In this document: positions 56,830 through 64,000 of the stretch, one piece after another
Layout: each line of letters opens with the position of its first letter
Position numbering within the stretch: position 1 is the first letter of the stretch
Origin: Gaiella sp038230035
GTDB lineage: Bacteria > Actinomycetota > Thermoleophilia > Gaiellales > Gaiellaceae
Length of the DNA stretch: 64,000 nt
Direction of reading: 5' to 3'
Assembly (NCBI GenBank): GCA_038230035.1
Contig: JBBRNX010000011.1
Span: forward strand, 31,414 to 95,413
Position numbers and translations under genes: made by a program
The notes under the pieces: model-generated
What the model was told of the DNA's origin: nothing
Database searches by the model: none
Seen by the model: only the letters and a program-made list of their open reading frames with translations

Positions 56830-57831
56830 TTGCGACGCAATGGGTTTTCGGCGCTGGCGGCGGCGTTGGCTGCCATGGCTCTGCTTGCAGCGCCCTCTGA
56901 CGCAGGTTTGACCCACGCGGCCGCAGGTCCACCGAGCGTCGGGATCTTCTTCTACCCGTGGTGGGGGACACCAGCCCGCGACGGGTCGTACCAGCATTGG
57001 GCGCAGGGAGGCGGGGCTCCGCCTCTCGCGATCGCATCCAACTACTACCCGGCGCGGGGGGTGTACTCATCCACGGACGGAAACGTCCTGCGGGCGCAGA
57101 TGTCGGACATCGCGGCCGCCAACGTTGACACCGTGATCGTCTCGTGGTGGGGCGCCGGCTCGATCGAGGACGCTCGGCTCCCAGCGGTGATGGCTGTCGC
57201 GCGCAACGCCGGCTTACGCGTCGCCATTCACGTCGAGGCGTACCAGGGAAGGTCGCCGACCACCGTCGCCGCTGACGTCGGCCGGCTGGCGGCTCTCGGC
57301 ATCACCGACTTCTACGTCTACGACTCGGCGCTAAGCGCCGACACCGACTGGGCAACGATGAACAGGTCGCTCACGGGCGTGCGCCTGTTCGCGGACACGC
57401 CGCTGCCGGGGAAAGCAGCGGCCGGCGGCTTTGAGGGGATGTACACCTACGACGTTTACACCTACACCGGATCGTCGTTTCGCCGTGTCTGTGCGTCGGC
57501 GCATCGGATCGGGATCGTCTGCGCTCCGTCCGTCGGCCCTGGCTACGACGCCCGTCGCGCAACCGGTGACCAGCATGTGCGCTCCCGCCAGAACGGTGCG
57601 ACGTACGACTCGATGTGGCGGGCGGCGATTGCCGCACGGACGCCTGTGGTGACGATCACGAGCTACAACGAGTGGCACGAGGGAACGCAGATCGAGCCTG
57701 CACGCGACGGCCGCCCGGGATACGACTCGTACAACGGGGCATGGGGCCTCCGCGGGAAAGCTGCGCAGCGGGCGTACCTCGACCGAACGGCGTTCTGGGT
57801 CGAGCGCTACCGCGCGCGGCTCGCGAGCTAG
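56830..57831 (+). CDS. Secreted GH99-like glycosidase (endo-alpha-mannosidase family)
   Basis: The 333-residue product has a signal peptide (RRNGFSALAAALAAMALLAAPSDAG). The mature domain starts SVGIFFYPWWGTPARDGSYQHW and continues VDTVIVSWWGAGSIEDARLPAVMAVARNAGLRVAIHVEAYQGRSP, which with the C-terminal PVVTITSYNEWHEGTQIEP is the GH99/GH71-like TIM-barrel pattern. Glu in ITSYNEWHEGTQ is a probable catalytic or binding residue. The start is TTG, nine bases after a TAGAGT box. Confidence 0.8.
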   Translation: MRRNGFSALAAALAAMALLAAPSDAGLTHAAAGPPSVGIFFYPWWGTPARDGSYQHWAQGGGAPPLAIASNYYPARGVYSSTDGNVLRAQMSDIAAANVDTVIVSWWGAGSIEDARLPAVMAVARNAGLRVAIHVEAYQGRSPTTVAADVGRLAALGITDFYVYDSALSADTDWATMNRSLTGVRLFADTPLPGKAAAGGFEGMYTYDVYTYTGSSFRRVCASAHRIGIVCAPSVGPGYDARRATGDQHVRSRQNGATYDSMWRAAIAARTPVVTITSYNEWHEGTQIEPARDGRPGYDSYNGAWGLRGKAAQRAYLDRTAFWVERYRARLAS

Positions 57832-57908
57832 ACGTTCTCTAGTGCTCGAACCGGAATGAGCTTCGTCGTCCGGATGGGATGGGTGCGTGCGATGCAAGGA
57901 CGCAGGGA

Positions 57909-57933
57909 GTTCCAATACGAGACGTATTGGGAC
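57909..57933. repeat. 25-bp palindrome in a convergent gap
   Basis: GTTCCAATACG and CGTATTGGGAC (10 of 11 pairs matched) flank AGA between the GH99 gene and the convergent thioredoxin gene. The surrounding GATGCAAGGACGCAG and GACGCGGCAGCGCG make a longer imperfect palindrome. It may be an interspersed repeat or a terminator; no T run follows. Confidence 0.5.
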
Positions 57934-58003
57934 GACTGAGGACGCGGCAGCGCGCGTGCACAGCACGTCTGGACGGCACAAGGCCTCATTTCGGTTCGAG
58001 CTC

Positions 58004-58579
58004 CTAGTAGAGCGCCGCAGCGAGCTGCTTGCGATAGGTCACGGCGAGCGGATCGTCGTGGCCGACTCTTTCGAACAACGCGACGGCGAGGTCGCGCAGC
58101 CGCTCGCGGTCTTTGGCCGCTGCTTCAGGAACCAACGCCACGATGATCGCGAGGGCGCCGTCGAGATCGTCGCGGTCCAAGGCTTCCAGGATCTCGGGCT
58201 GGAAGCCGTCCGCGCGAAGGTCTTCGACCAGTGCATCCGCGCGCGGCGGCGCGAGAAGATCGTCGAAGAACGCGGACACGGCAGTCGGGGAGCGGGCGCC
58301 TACGAACTCGGCGACGACGCGGCCGTCGCGGAACACCTTCACCGCGGGAATGCCGGAAATGCCATATTGCTGCGACACCGAGAGGTTCGAGTCGACGTCG
58401 ACCTTGACGAGCTCGACGGCGCCGGCTCGCTCCTCGATCTCGCGCTCGAGCACCGGACCGAGCGTCCGGCACGGGCCGCACCATTCGGCCCAGAAGTCGA
58501 CGACGACGGGGACGGTCGCAGAACGCTCGATCACCTCCGCCTCGAAGGTTGCGTCGGTGACGTCGCTGGCGTTGCTCAT
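58004..58579 (-). CDS. Thioredoxin-domain protein with C-terminal helical region (CnoX/YbbN-like)
   Basis: The 191-residue product begins with a thioredoxin domain, active site VVDFWAEWCGPCRTLGPVLE, and cis-Pro region YGISGIPAVKVFRDGRVV. Residues 110-190 are TPR-like helices (LEALDRDDLDGALAIIVALVPEAAAKDRERLRDLAVALFERVGHDDPLA), as in the chaperedoxin CnoX. It is coupled to the HutF-like gene by overlap. Confidence 0.85.
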   Translation of the reverse strand: MSNASDVTDATFEAEVIERSATVPVVVDFWAEWCGPCRTLGPVLEREIEERAGAVELVKVDVDSNLSVSQQYGISGIPAVKVFRDGRVVAEFVGARSPTAVSAFFDDLLAPPRADALVEDLRADGFQPEILEALDRDDLDGALAIIVALVPEAAAKDRERLRDLAVALFERVGHDDPLAVTYRKQLAAALY

Positions 58580-59580
58580 GCGACGACGTCCGCGGCGCAG
58601 CCGGCGAGCAGCGCGGCGCGCGTGTGTTCGGGCGCTACACCGGCAAGGGAGACGTGGGCGAGGTCGATCTCGATCGACGGCCAGGTTTCGATCCCGAGCG
58701 TCCGCGCGCCGGCCGCCGACCCGATGTCGTAGAGCGCGTCCGTCGAGAAGACGCCGCGCCTCCCGCTCTGGCGCCGGGCGATCCCTTCCAGTTCACGCAG
58801 CTCTTCGAACGGGTCGATGCGGACGTTCGAGTCCGAGCCGATGCAGAGCCCGATCCCTCGGTGCAGGAGTCGCTCCGCCGGCAGGAAGCCGTCGCCGAGA
58901 TCGGCTTCGGTCGTAAGGCAGGCGCATACGGCGGACCCGTGGGCAGCGAGCAGATCGAGCTCGGTCCCGTCGGCGTGTGTCCCGTGGATGATCGTCGTAC
59001 GGTCTGTGAGGCAGCCTGTGCGGGCGAGCAACTCGATCGGGCGGCAGCCGTGCTCGGCCCGGCACTCCTCGATCTCTCGGGGCTGCTCGTCGGCGTGGAT
59101 GTGCAGCGGAAGCGTTTCCGCGGCGGCGTACCGTCCGATCTCCTCGAGCCAGTCGGCTGGACACGCGCGGACGGAGTGGGGGGCGACGCCGACCACGATC
59201 CCTGCCGCTCGCAGCGATTCGACCTCGGCGAGATAGTCGGCGACCGAGTTCTGACGCGAGCGCCCGAGCCCGCCGCGGGCATACGCGACGTGAAGAAGCA
59301 CGAAGACGATGCCTGCCTCGTCAGCCGCCTCGGCCGCTGCGCGCGCCTCGGGCACACCGAGGTAGTGGAACTCGCCGACAGCGGTGAAGCCCGCCGCGCG
59401 CATCTCGCGGTACGTCTCCGCATACGACGAACGGACGAGCTCAGGCGTCTGCCGCTCGGCCTCGGCGAGCATGCCGTCGCGCCAGGCCCAGAAGTCCGTG
59501 CCGGCTGCACGTCCGCGGAGCGCACGCTGGAACGCGTGGCTGTGCGCGTTGACGAAACCGGGGAGCTGGAGACGGCTCAC
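58576..59580 (-). CDS. Amidohydrolase, formimidoylglutamate deiminase (HutF)-like
   Basis: The 334-residue product starts with the metal motif FVNAHSHAFQRALRGRA and contains LPLHIHADEQPREIEECRAEHGCRPIELLARTGCL. TIIHGTHADGTELDLLAAHGSAVCACLTTEADLGDG and LCIGSDSNVRIDPFEELRELE follow. It lacks the N-terminal beta-sandwich of full-length HutF (about 450 residues). It probably acts on formimino-glutamate or a related substrate; no other hut gene is nearby. Confidence 0.75.
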   Translation of the reverse strand: MSRLQLPGFVNAHSHAFQRALRGRAAGTDFWAWRDGMLAEAERQTPELVRSSYAETYREMRAAGFTAVGEFHYLGVPEARAAAEAADEAGIVFVLLHVAYARGGLGRSRQNSVADYLAEVESLRAAGIVVGVAPHSVRACPADWLEEIGRYAAAETLPLHIHADEQPREIEECRAEHGCRPIELLARTGCLTDRTTIIHGTHADGTELDLLAAHGSAVCACLTTEADLGDGFLPAERLLHRGIGLCIGSDSNVRIDPFEELRELEGIARRQSGRRGVFSTDALYDIGSAAGARTLGIETWPSIEIDLAHVSLAGVAPEHTRAALLAGCAADVVA

Positions 59581-59620
59581 AGGTCGACGCTAGCAAGCGG
59601 ACCGAGCATAGGCTTCGAAC

Positions 59621-60217
59621 ATGGAGCGGCAACCCGGCGCTATCCAGCGACAGCTACCGAACATCCTTACGCTGTTGCGCTTCGCCGCAGTGCCTGTGTT
59701 TGGCGCGCTCTTCGTCTCCGCGGGCGAGGGCGCCGCTGTCGCGGCGGGTCTGTTTTTCGCTGGAGCGGCTGCGACCGACCAGCTCGACGGCTGGCTGGCG
59801 CGACGCTGGCGCGTCGAGTCGCGCTTCGGGCGGATTGCCGATCCGCTCGCAGACCGAGTCATGATCTCGGTCGCTGCGGTGCTGCTCTGGCATGACGGAA
59901 GGCTTCCATGGCCCGGCGCGCTGATCGTGATCGGGCGAGATCTCCTGCTCGTCGTCGGCTACCAGTTGCTTGCTCCGCACGGGCTCGCGATTGGCGTCAC
60001 GAGGACCGGGAAGCTCGGCACATGGATTCTCTACGCCGCGCTCACCGGGCTGATCGTCACGGACCGTGGCACCGACTGGCCACTGTGGATGTTCTGGCTC
60101 GGACTCGGGATTGCGCTCGGCGCCGCCGTGCAGTATGTGGTCGCTGCGCGTAGGGGCCTCGGCGCACTAGGCGAGGAGGGAGACAGCGCCATAGCGCGAA
60201 CCAAGACCGGACGCTAA
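59621..60217 (+). CDS. pgsA: CDP-alcohol phosphatidyltransferase (PgsA-like)
   Basis: The 198-residue membrane enzyme has the diagnostic DG(x)2AR(x)8G(x)3D(x)3D motif: DQLDGWLARRWRVESRFG followed by RIADPLADR. It most likely makes phosphatidylglycerol phosphate or a related headgroup-linked lipid. A TAGGCT lies six bases before the ATG, suggesting a leaderless start. It opens the block with the RsiG-like, FHA and MerR genes, the order near pgsA2 of mycobacteria. Confidence 0.85.
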   Translation: MERQPGAIQRQLPNILTLLRFAAVPVFGALFVSAGEGAAVAAGLFFAGAAATDQLDGWLARRWRVESRFGRIADPLADRVMISVAAVLLWHDGRLPWPGALIVIGRDLLLVVGYQLLAPHGLAIGVTRTGKLGTWILYAALTGLIVTDRGTDWPLWMFWLGLGIALGAAVQYVVAARRGLGALGEEGDSAIARTKTGR

Positions 60218-60304
60218 GGCTGAGGTTGACCCCTCGACAGTCTGGTTGCTTCAATCAATGACTGCTTCAATCAGAGTCGGCAGCGACGATGACGAAAGGC
60301 TCGC

Positions 60305-60790
60305 ATGGAATTGCTCCCGGATCTCACGAAGCTCTCGGATGACGAGCTTGCAGCGCTGATCGGCTCCCTCGAGCAGGAGGAGGACAGCATCTCGTTTCGC
60401 CGCCGCGTGCTGCACGGGCGTATCGACATCCTGCGCCAGGAGCACGTCGAGCGGCTCCGGCGGCAGATCGAGAGCGGCGGGTTGCCAGAGCACGGAGTGG
60501 AGCCGCACCAGCGCCCCATCTACGAGGGCACGGGTGAGGTGCCGCCCGAGCACGAGCTCGAGCCGCTGCCGGACTTCGCATCGCTCTCCGACGAGGAGCT
60601 GCGCGCGATGATCCGAGACCTCGAGCGGGAGGAGGACGACATCTCGCTCCGCCGTCGCTTCCTGCACGGGCAGATCGAGATTCTGCGTGCGACCCGCTAC
60701 GCGCGCCTGCGTGACGGAACGGTGGAGGTGTCCGATCTCGCACGGGTGCTGACAGGACATGCTCGCCCTCAGAACGACGGGCAGGCGTGA
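60305..60790 (+). CDS. RsiG-like anti-sigma protein with tandem c-di-GMP motifs
   Basis: The 161-residue product contains two near-identical helical repeats (LPDLTKLSDDELAALIGSLE and LPDFASLSDEELRAMIRDLE). Each is followed by an E(x)3S(x)2R(x)3H(x)3(D/E) pattern: E26-S30-R33-H37-D41 and E110-S114-R117-H121-E125. RsiG of Streptomyces uses E(x)3S(x)2R(x)3Q(x)3D to bind c-di-GMP and hold the sigma factor WhiG. Here Gln is His, and the second Asp is Glu. The ATG follows AAAGG; the stop overlaps the FHA gene. Confidence 0.7.
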   Translation: MELLPDLTKLSDDELAALIGSLEQEEDSISFRRRVLHGRIDILRQEHVERLRRQIESGGLPEHGVEPHQRPIYEGTGEVPPEHELEPLPDFASLSDEELRAMIRDLEREEDDISLRRRFLHGQIEILRATRYARLRDGTVEVSDLARVLTGHARPQNDGQA

Positions 60791-61251
60791 GCCACGTCTA
60801 CTGCCCCGAATGCGGCTTCCAGAGCCCGGCTGCGGTCAACTATTGCGCTCGCTGCGGCGCGTTGCTCGCCCATGACACGGGCGGTGAGACGACCATGAAC
60901 CTCGGCCCGGAGGATGTCGGCGACGAGGAGTCGAGCTCGTTGGACGACGACGCGCTCGGCGGCACGGCGCTCGTCGTTCGCGTAGGCGGCGGGCGAGCCG
61001 GGGAACGGTTCGCGCTCACGAGCGAGCGAACGCTCGTCGGGCGGTCGCCCGACTGCGACGTGTTCCTCGACGACGTCACGGTATCGCGGCGCCACGCCGA
61101 GCTTCTTCAACACGGCGAGCGCTTCACGATTCGCGACCTCGGCAGTCTCAACGGCACGTTCGTCAATCGTCACCGTGTCGAGTCGATCGAGCTCCGCGAC
61201 GACGACGAAGTCCAAGTCGGAAAGTACAGGTTGACGTTCCTCCAGCGATGA
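60787..61251 (+). CDS. Zinc-ribbon FHA-domain protein (GarA-like)
   Basis: The 154-residue product has a zinc ribbon (Cys6, Cys9, Cys20, Cys23), a GETTMNLG segment and an FHA domain (RTLVGRSPDCDVFLDDVTVSRRHAELL, then LGSLNGTFVNRHRVE). The ETT motif resembles the phosphorylated Thr pair of mycobacterial GarA, which binds its own FHA domain and regulates 2-oxoglutarate metabolism. The zinc ribbon is an extra feature. It is followed directly by the MerR gene, as GarA is by Rv1828. Confidence 0.82.
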   Translation: MSHVYCPECGFQSPAAVNYCARCGALLAHDTGGETTMNLGPEDVGDEESSSLDDDALGGTALVVRVGGGRAGERFALTSERTLVGRSPDCDVFLDDVTVSRRHAELLQHGERFTIRDLGSLNGTFVNRHRVESIELRDDDEVQVGKYRLTFLQR

Positions 61252-61943
61252 CGACAACAGCTCACGGAGAGAAGCGAACCGACACGCATCCGCACACGAT
61301 CGGCGCGGTGTGCGAACGCCTGCGGGCGGAGTTCCCGGACATCTCGATCTCCAAGATCCGCTACCTCGAGGATCAGGGGCTCCTCAGCCCGAAGCGAACC
61401 CGTGGGGGCTACCGACTGTTCTCCGACGACGACGTCGAGCGCCTGGAGACGATCCTGCGGCTACAGCGCGACGAGTTCCTGCCGCTCAGAGTTATCCGGC
61501 AGTCGCTCGCGATGCCGGGAGCCGAGCGTACGAAGCGCCGGGCCCAGAACCTGCGCGACGTCGAAGACGAGGTCGACATCGGCGAGCTGTGCGAGCGCGC
61601 CGGAATCAGTGTGGAGCTGGCACGGCAACTGGAGGAGTACGGTTTGCTGCTGCCGCGGATCGAGGCGGGGGATCGCCTCTATCGCGAGGGCGACGTCGAC
61701 GTCGCCGCGGCCTGCTCGCGGCTGGCGCGGTTCGGGATCGACGCCCGGCATCTCCGTGCGTTCCGAACAGCGGCCGGGCGCCAATCGGCGCTGCTCGAAC
61801 AGCTCGTCGCGCCGGCACTACGTTCCCGGAACCCTGAACGCCGCAAGGCTGCGCTGGACGATCTCGAGACGCTCGCCGGAGTTTCACAGGAGCTCGCACA
61901 GCTGCTGTTCATGCGTGATCTGCGTCAGCTGGTCGAGCGGTAG
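61248..61943 (+). CDS. MerR-family regulator, FtsR-like
   Basis: The 231-residue product has an N-terminal MerR HTH (IGAVCERLRAEFPDISISKIRYLEDQGLLSPKRTRGGYRLFSDDDVERL) and a second HTH-like domain (ELCERAGISVELARQLEEYGLLLPRI). A helical C-terminus follows. The layout matches FtsR / Rv1828, an activator of ftsZ in Corynebacterium. It lies after the FHA gene as in mycobacteria. Operon overlap with the FHA gene is four bases. Confidence 0.82.
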   Translation: MTTTAHGEKRTDTHPHTIGAVCERLRAEFPDISISKIRYLEDQGLLSPKRTRGGYRLFSDDDVERLETILRLQRDEFLPLRVIRQSLAMPGAERTKRRAQNLRDVEDEVDIGELCERAGISVELARQLEEYGLLLPRIEAGDRLYREGDVDVAAACSRLARFGIDARHLRAFRTAAGRQSALLEQLVAPALRSRNPERRKAALDDLETLAGVSQELAQLLFMRDLRQLVER

Positions 61944-61951
61944 GAGCGCTG

Positions 61952-62470
61952 ATGACCGTCGACCTGGCGAGCAAGATCCGCGACGTCCCGGACTTTCCGA
62001 CCCCGGGGATTCTCTTCAAGGACATCATGCCCCTCCTCGCCGACCCGGCGGCGTTTCGCGAGTCGATCGACCAGTTGGCGGAGTGGGCGGGACCGCGCGC
62101 ACCGGACATCGTCCTGGGCGCGGAGGCACGCGGCTTCATCTTCGGCGGCGCGCTCGCCTATGCGCTCGGCTGCGGCTTCGTCCCCGCGCGGAAGCCCGGC
62201 AAGTTGCCGTGGAAGACGGTCGACGCGACCTACGCGCTCGAGTACGGGAACGACACGCTGCAAATCCACGCAGACGCGATCACGTCCGGCCAGCGGGTTG
62301 TCGTCCTCGACGATGTCCTCGCGACTGGTGGCACCGCATCGGCCAAGATCCAGCTGGTCGAGCAGCTCGGCGGCATCGTCGTCGGCGCGCTGTTCGTCGT
62401 CGAGCTGACGTTCCTCGGTGGTCGCGAGCGGCTGGCCGGGTACGACAGCCACGCGCTGATCGCCTACTGA
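61952..62470 (+). CDS. apt: Adenine phosphoribosyltransferase
   Basis: The 172-residue product has IRDVPDFPTPGILFKDIMPLLADP, GAEARGFIFGGALAYALGCGFVPARKPGKLP and the PRPP-binding motif VVVLDDVLATGGTA. It salvages adenine to AMP in the cytoplasm. The length and motifs are standard. It follows the MerR gene by eight bases. Confidence 0.95.
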   Translation: MTVDLASKIRDVPDFPTPGILFKDIMPLLADPAAFRESIDQLAEWAGPRAPDIVLGAEARGFIFGGALAYALGCGFVPARKPGKLPWKTVDATYALEYGNDTLQIHADAITSGQRVVVLDDVLATGGTASAKIQLVEQLGGIVVGALFVVELTFLGGRERLAGYDSHALIAY

Positions 62471-62571
62471 AGATCCCCCTCCCGTCGTCCGACGCGTGCG
62501 ATACAACACGCGTTGTTGGGCGTCACGTGCGGCCGTGCGCACCGTTCACTCCCGGGAGGGATGATCGACCG

Positions 62572-62784
62572 ATGACCCACAAGCCGATCAACAGTGGCAT
62601 GGATGCAGTGGTCGCACGGACGCCGCGGACCGAGCTCGCGGACGACATGCTCTTGCGGCACTGCCTCGCAATCAGCCGAACGCCGACTGCCCGTCCACCG
62701 GTCAAGGCGCGGTTGGAAGAGGCACTCGGGCCGGAGCTCGCGCGACGGCTCGTCTCGAGCCTGACCGCGACCGGCCGCAACTAA
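62572..62784 (+). CDS. Hypothetical small protein
   Basis: The 70-residue product reads THKPINSGMDAVVARTPRTELADDMLLRHCLAISRTPTARPPVKARLEEALGPELARRLVSSLTATGRN. The ATG follows GGGAGGG. No family is recognised; it is basic and helical in the second half. Confidence 0.5.
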   Translation: MTHKPINSGMDAVVARTPRTELADDMLLRHCLAISRTPTARPPVKARLEEALGPELARRLVSSLTATGRN

Positions 62785-62807
62785 CGAGTACAGCTAGGGC
62801 AGTTCCG

Positions 62808-62999
62808 TTAGCTCGAGCGATCGTCGCCGCAGGTGCGGACGAAAAGAAAGATGAGGAAGCCCGAGACGAGCGACGTCACGAGGGCGATCGCACCCTCGAC
62901 GCCGATCAACGTCATGCCGAAAAAGAGGTAGAGGAAGAACACGACCGCCCAGACGAAGCTCTGGACGCCCTTGTCGATGCTCGGCATGCGCAGGTGCAT
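62808..62999 (-). CDS. Small two-helix membrane protein
   Basis: The 63-residue product reads MHLRMPSIDKGVQSFVWAVVFFLYLFFGMTLIGVEGAIALVTSLVSGFLIFLFVRTCGDDRSS, with two hydrophobic helices. Its function is unknown. An upstream in-frame start at 63,050 would add 17 residues. The 280 bases to the next gene hold nothing I recognise. Confidence 0.55.
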   Translation of the reverse strand: MHLRMPSIDKGVQSFVWAVVFFLYLFFGMTLIGVEGAIALVTSLVSGFLIFLFVRTCGDDRSS

Positions 63000-63280
63000 T
63001 GCGCCTGATGCTATCGGCTCCCGCAGCCGGCGTGACGCTTGCCGGACCACAAAAATTCACCGAGCCGGTGGCGCTTTCGTCCACTCTGCCCGCTGACCTT
63101 CCGGTTGCCCGTACGGCCCTCGAGCTGAGCTTCGACCTACTCGCGCTCCGTGCTCGGTGCAAGCGGGAATCTAGGGACCGGTCCGAAACCGGTCAAGAGC
63201 CAGTGTCACCAGTTCCTCGCAATTTGCGCACGATTCCGGCATCCACCGGCGACCGTGGGCCGACTCGTTAGGCTCTGGCA

Positions 63281-64000
63281 ATGCGGGTGCCGGTCGGTGA
63301 CGTCCAGCTCTACATCCACGAGGCGGGGCCAGCTGACGGTAGCGGGCGGCCGCTCGTCGTCCTGCATGGCGGCCCCGGGCTCGATGGCTCGTTCTGGTTC
63401 CCCGGCCTGGCGCCGCTGGCCGACGAGGGTTGGCGGATCCTGGCGCCGGACCTGCGCGGCAACGGGCGCTCCGACGCCGGCTACGTCGAGAAGTGGACGG
63501 TGCCTCAGATGGCCGATGACATCGAGGCGCTCATGGCAGCGCTCGAGCTCGACCGGCCGGTTCTGGTCGGCCAGTCGTTCGGGTCGTTCGTCGCGCAGTC
63601 GCACATGGCGCGTCACGGGAGCGCGACGGCGTACGTCCTGATGGGGACGGTCGCGCACCCGGGCGCCCTCGAAAGCATCGACGCCGAACTCGACCGCTTC
63701 ATGCCCGTGAGCCTGCGCGCTCAGGTGACTGCGTCGTGGATGTGCGAGGAGTCGGTGCAGACAGCGGAGGAGGCGCGCCAGTTGTGGCACGACCAGATCC
63801 CGTTCCACCTCGCCGATCCCGAAGGGCCGCTCGTCGCGTGGCTCGCCGAGAACGACACGACCGTTTTCCGACCCGAGGTTCTCCGTCATTTCGCAGCGGG
63901 TGGCGACTACGGAATGGAGGATCTCCGCTCAGAGCTTCGCAACTTCCGCAAGCCGGTGCTCGTCCTCAGCGGCGAGCACGACCGCACGACGTCACCGGCG
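63281..64000 (+). CDS. Alpha/beta hydrolase (proline-iminopeptidase-like), cut by the window end
   Basis: The first 240 codons show LVVLHGGPGLDGSFWFPGLAPLADEGWRILAPDLRGNGRSD, the nucleophile Ser in LVGQSFGSFVAQSH, and LVLSGEHDRTT near the end with the catalytic Asp of the triad. The final His lies beyond the window. A TAGGCT six bases before the ATG suggests a leaderless start. Confidence 0.8.
   Translation, partial: MRVPVGDVQLYIHEAGPADGSGRPLVVLHGGPGLDGSFWFPGLAPLADEGWRILAPDLRGNGRSDAGYVEKWTVPQMADDIEALMAALELDRPVLVGQSFGSFVAQSHMARHGSATAYVLMGTVAHPGALESIDAELDRFMPVSLRAQVTASWMCEESVQTAEEARQLWHDQIPFHLADPEGPLVAWLAENDTTVFRPEVLRHFAAGGDYGMEDLRSELRNFRKPVLVLSGEHDRTTSPA

Overview
The window is high-GC chromosomal DNA from an actinobacterium. 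SepF with DivIVA, MurA carrying Asp in place of the catalytic Cys, and a PgsA / RsiG-like / GarA-like / FtsR-like / Apt run all fit Actinobacteria, and I infer a deep lineage such as Thermoleophilia. Many promoters place a TAnnnT -10 box only 6-9 bases before the start codon, so leaderless mRNAs look common.

Region 1 (1-25,570) is conserved core. A methyltransferase-like gene, a GFA-DUF1801 fusion and a sigma/anti-sigma pair are followed by a minus-strand HD / DsbA-like / cupin operon. The cupin has an in-frame TGA at what looks like a Cys position. A long plus-strand run follows: murA, ridA, cca, yggS, sepF, yggT, divIVA, DUF167, lspA, rluD, rpsB, tsf, pyrH, frr, uppS, cdsA, dxr, rseP, ispG, proS and an XRE regulator. 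These cover wall precursors, division, translation, lipids and the MEP pathway. A secreted repeat protein and a frame-disrupted SPFH/flotillin gene close the region.

Region 2 (25,571-39,654) is a 14.1-kb integrated element in a tRNA-Pro(GGG) gene. A 46-bp direct repeat bounds it, with paired 11-bp-period repeats inside each end. It carries a tyrosine integrase, an Xis-like protein, a primase-polymerase/helicase, small proteins, XRE and serine-recombinase genes, a putative small and a clear large terminase subunit, and two secreted proteins. No capsid, portal or tail gene was seen, so it resembles a phage satellite or a reduced prophage. It replaced the 5' half and promoter of the tRNA gene, and left the old 5' half at the other end.

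Region 3 (39,715-56,068) is a catabolic cluster: a sugar-type ABC importer, two SDRs, an SMP-30 lactonase, an aconitase-family dehydratase pair (LeuCD-like), an RraA-like aldolase/regulator, an aldehyde dehydrogenase, E1 alpha/beta with a free-standing lipoyl domain, an AceE-like E1 and a TrmB regulator. The operator-like palindrome ACTACCGCGGTAGT and a one-mismatch copy lie inside two leaderless promoters. The pathway looks like non-phosphorylative sugar or sugar-acid oxidation; the substrate is unknown.

Region 4 (56,069-64,000) holds a secreted GH99-like protein, a thioredoxin, a HutF-like amidohydrolase, the PgsA / RsiG-like (tandem c-di-GMP motif) / FHA / MerR / Apt block, and the start of an alpha/beta hydrolase cut by the window end. 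Two palindromic repeat-like elements lie at convergent gene junctions (55,235-55,295 and 57,909-57,933).
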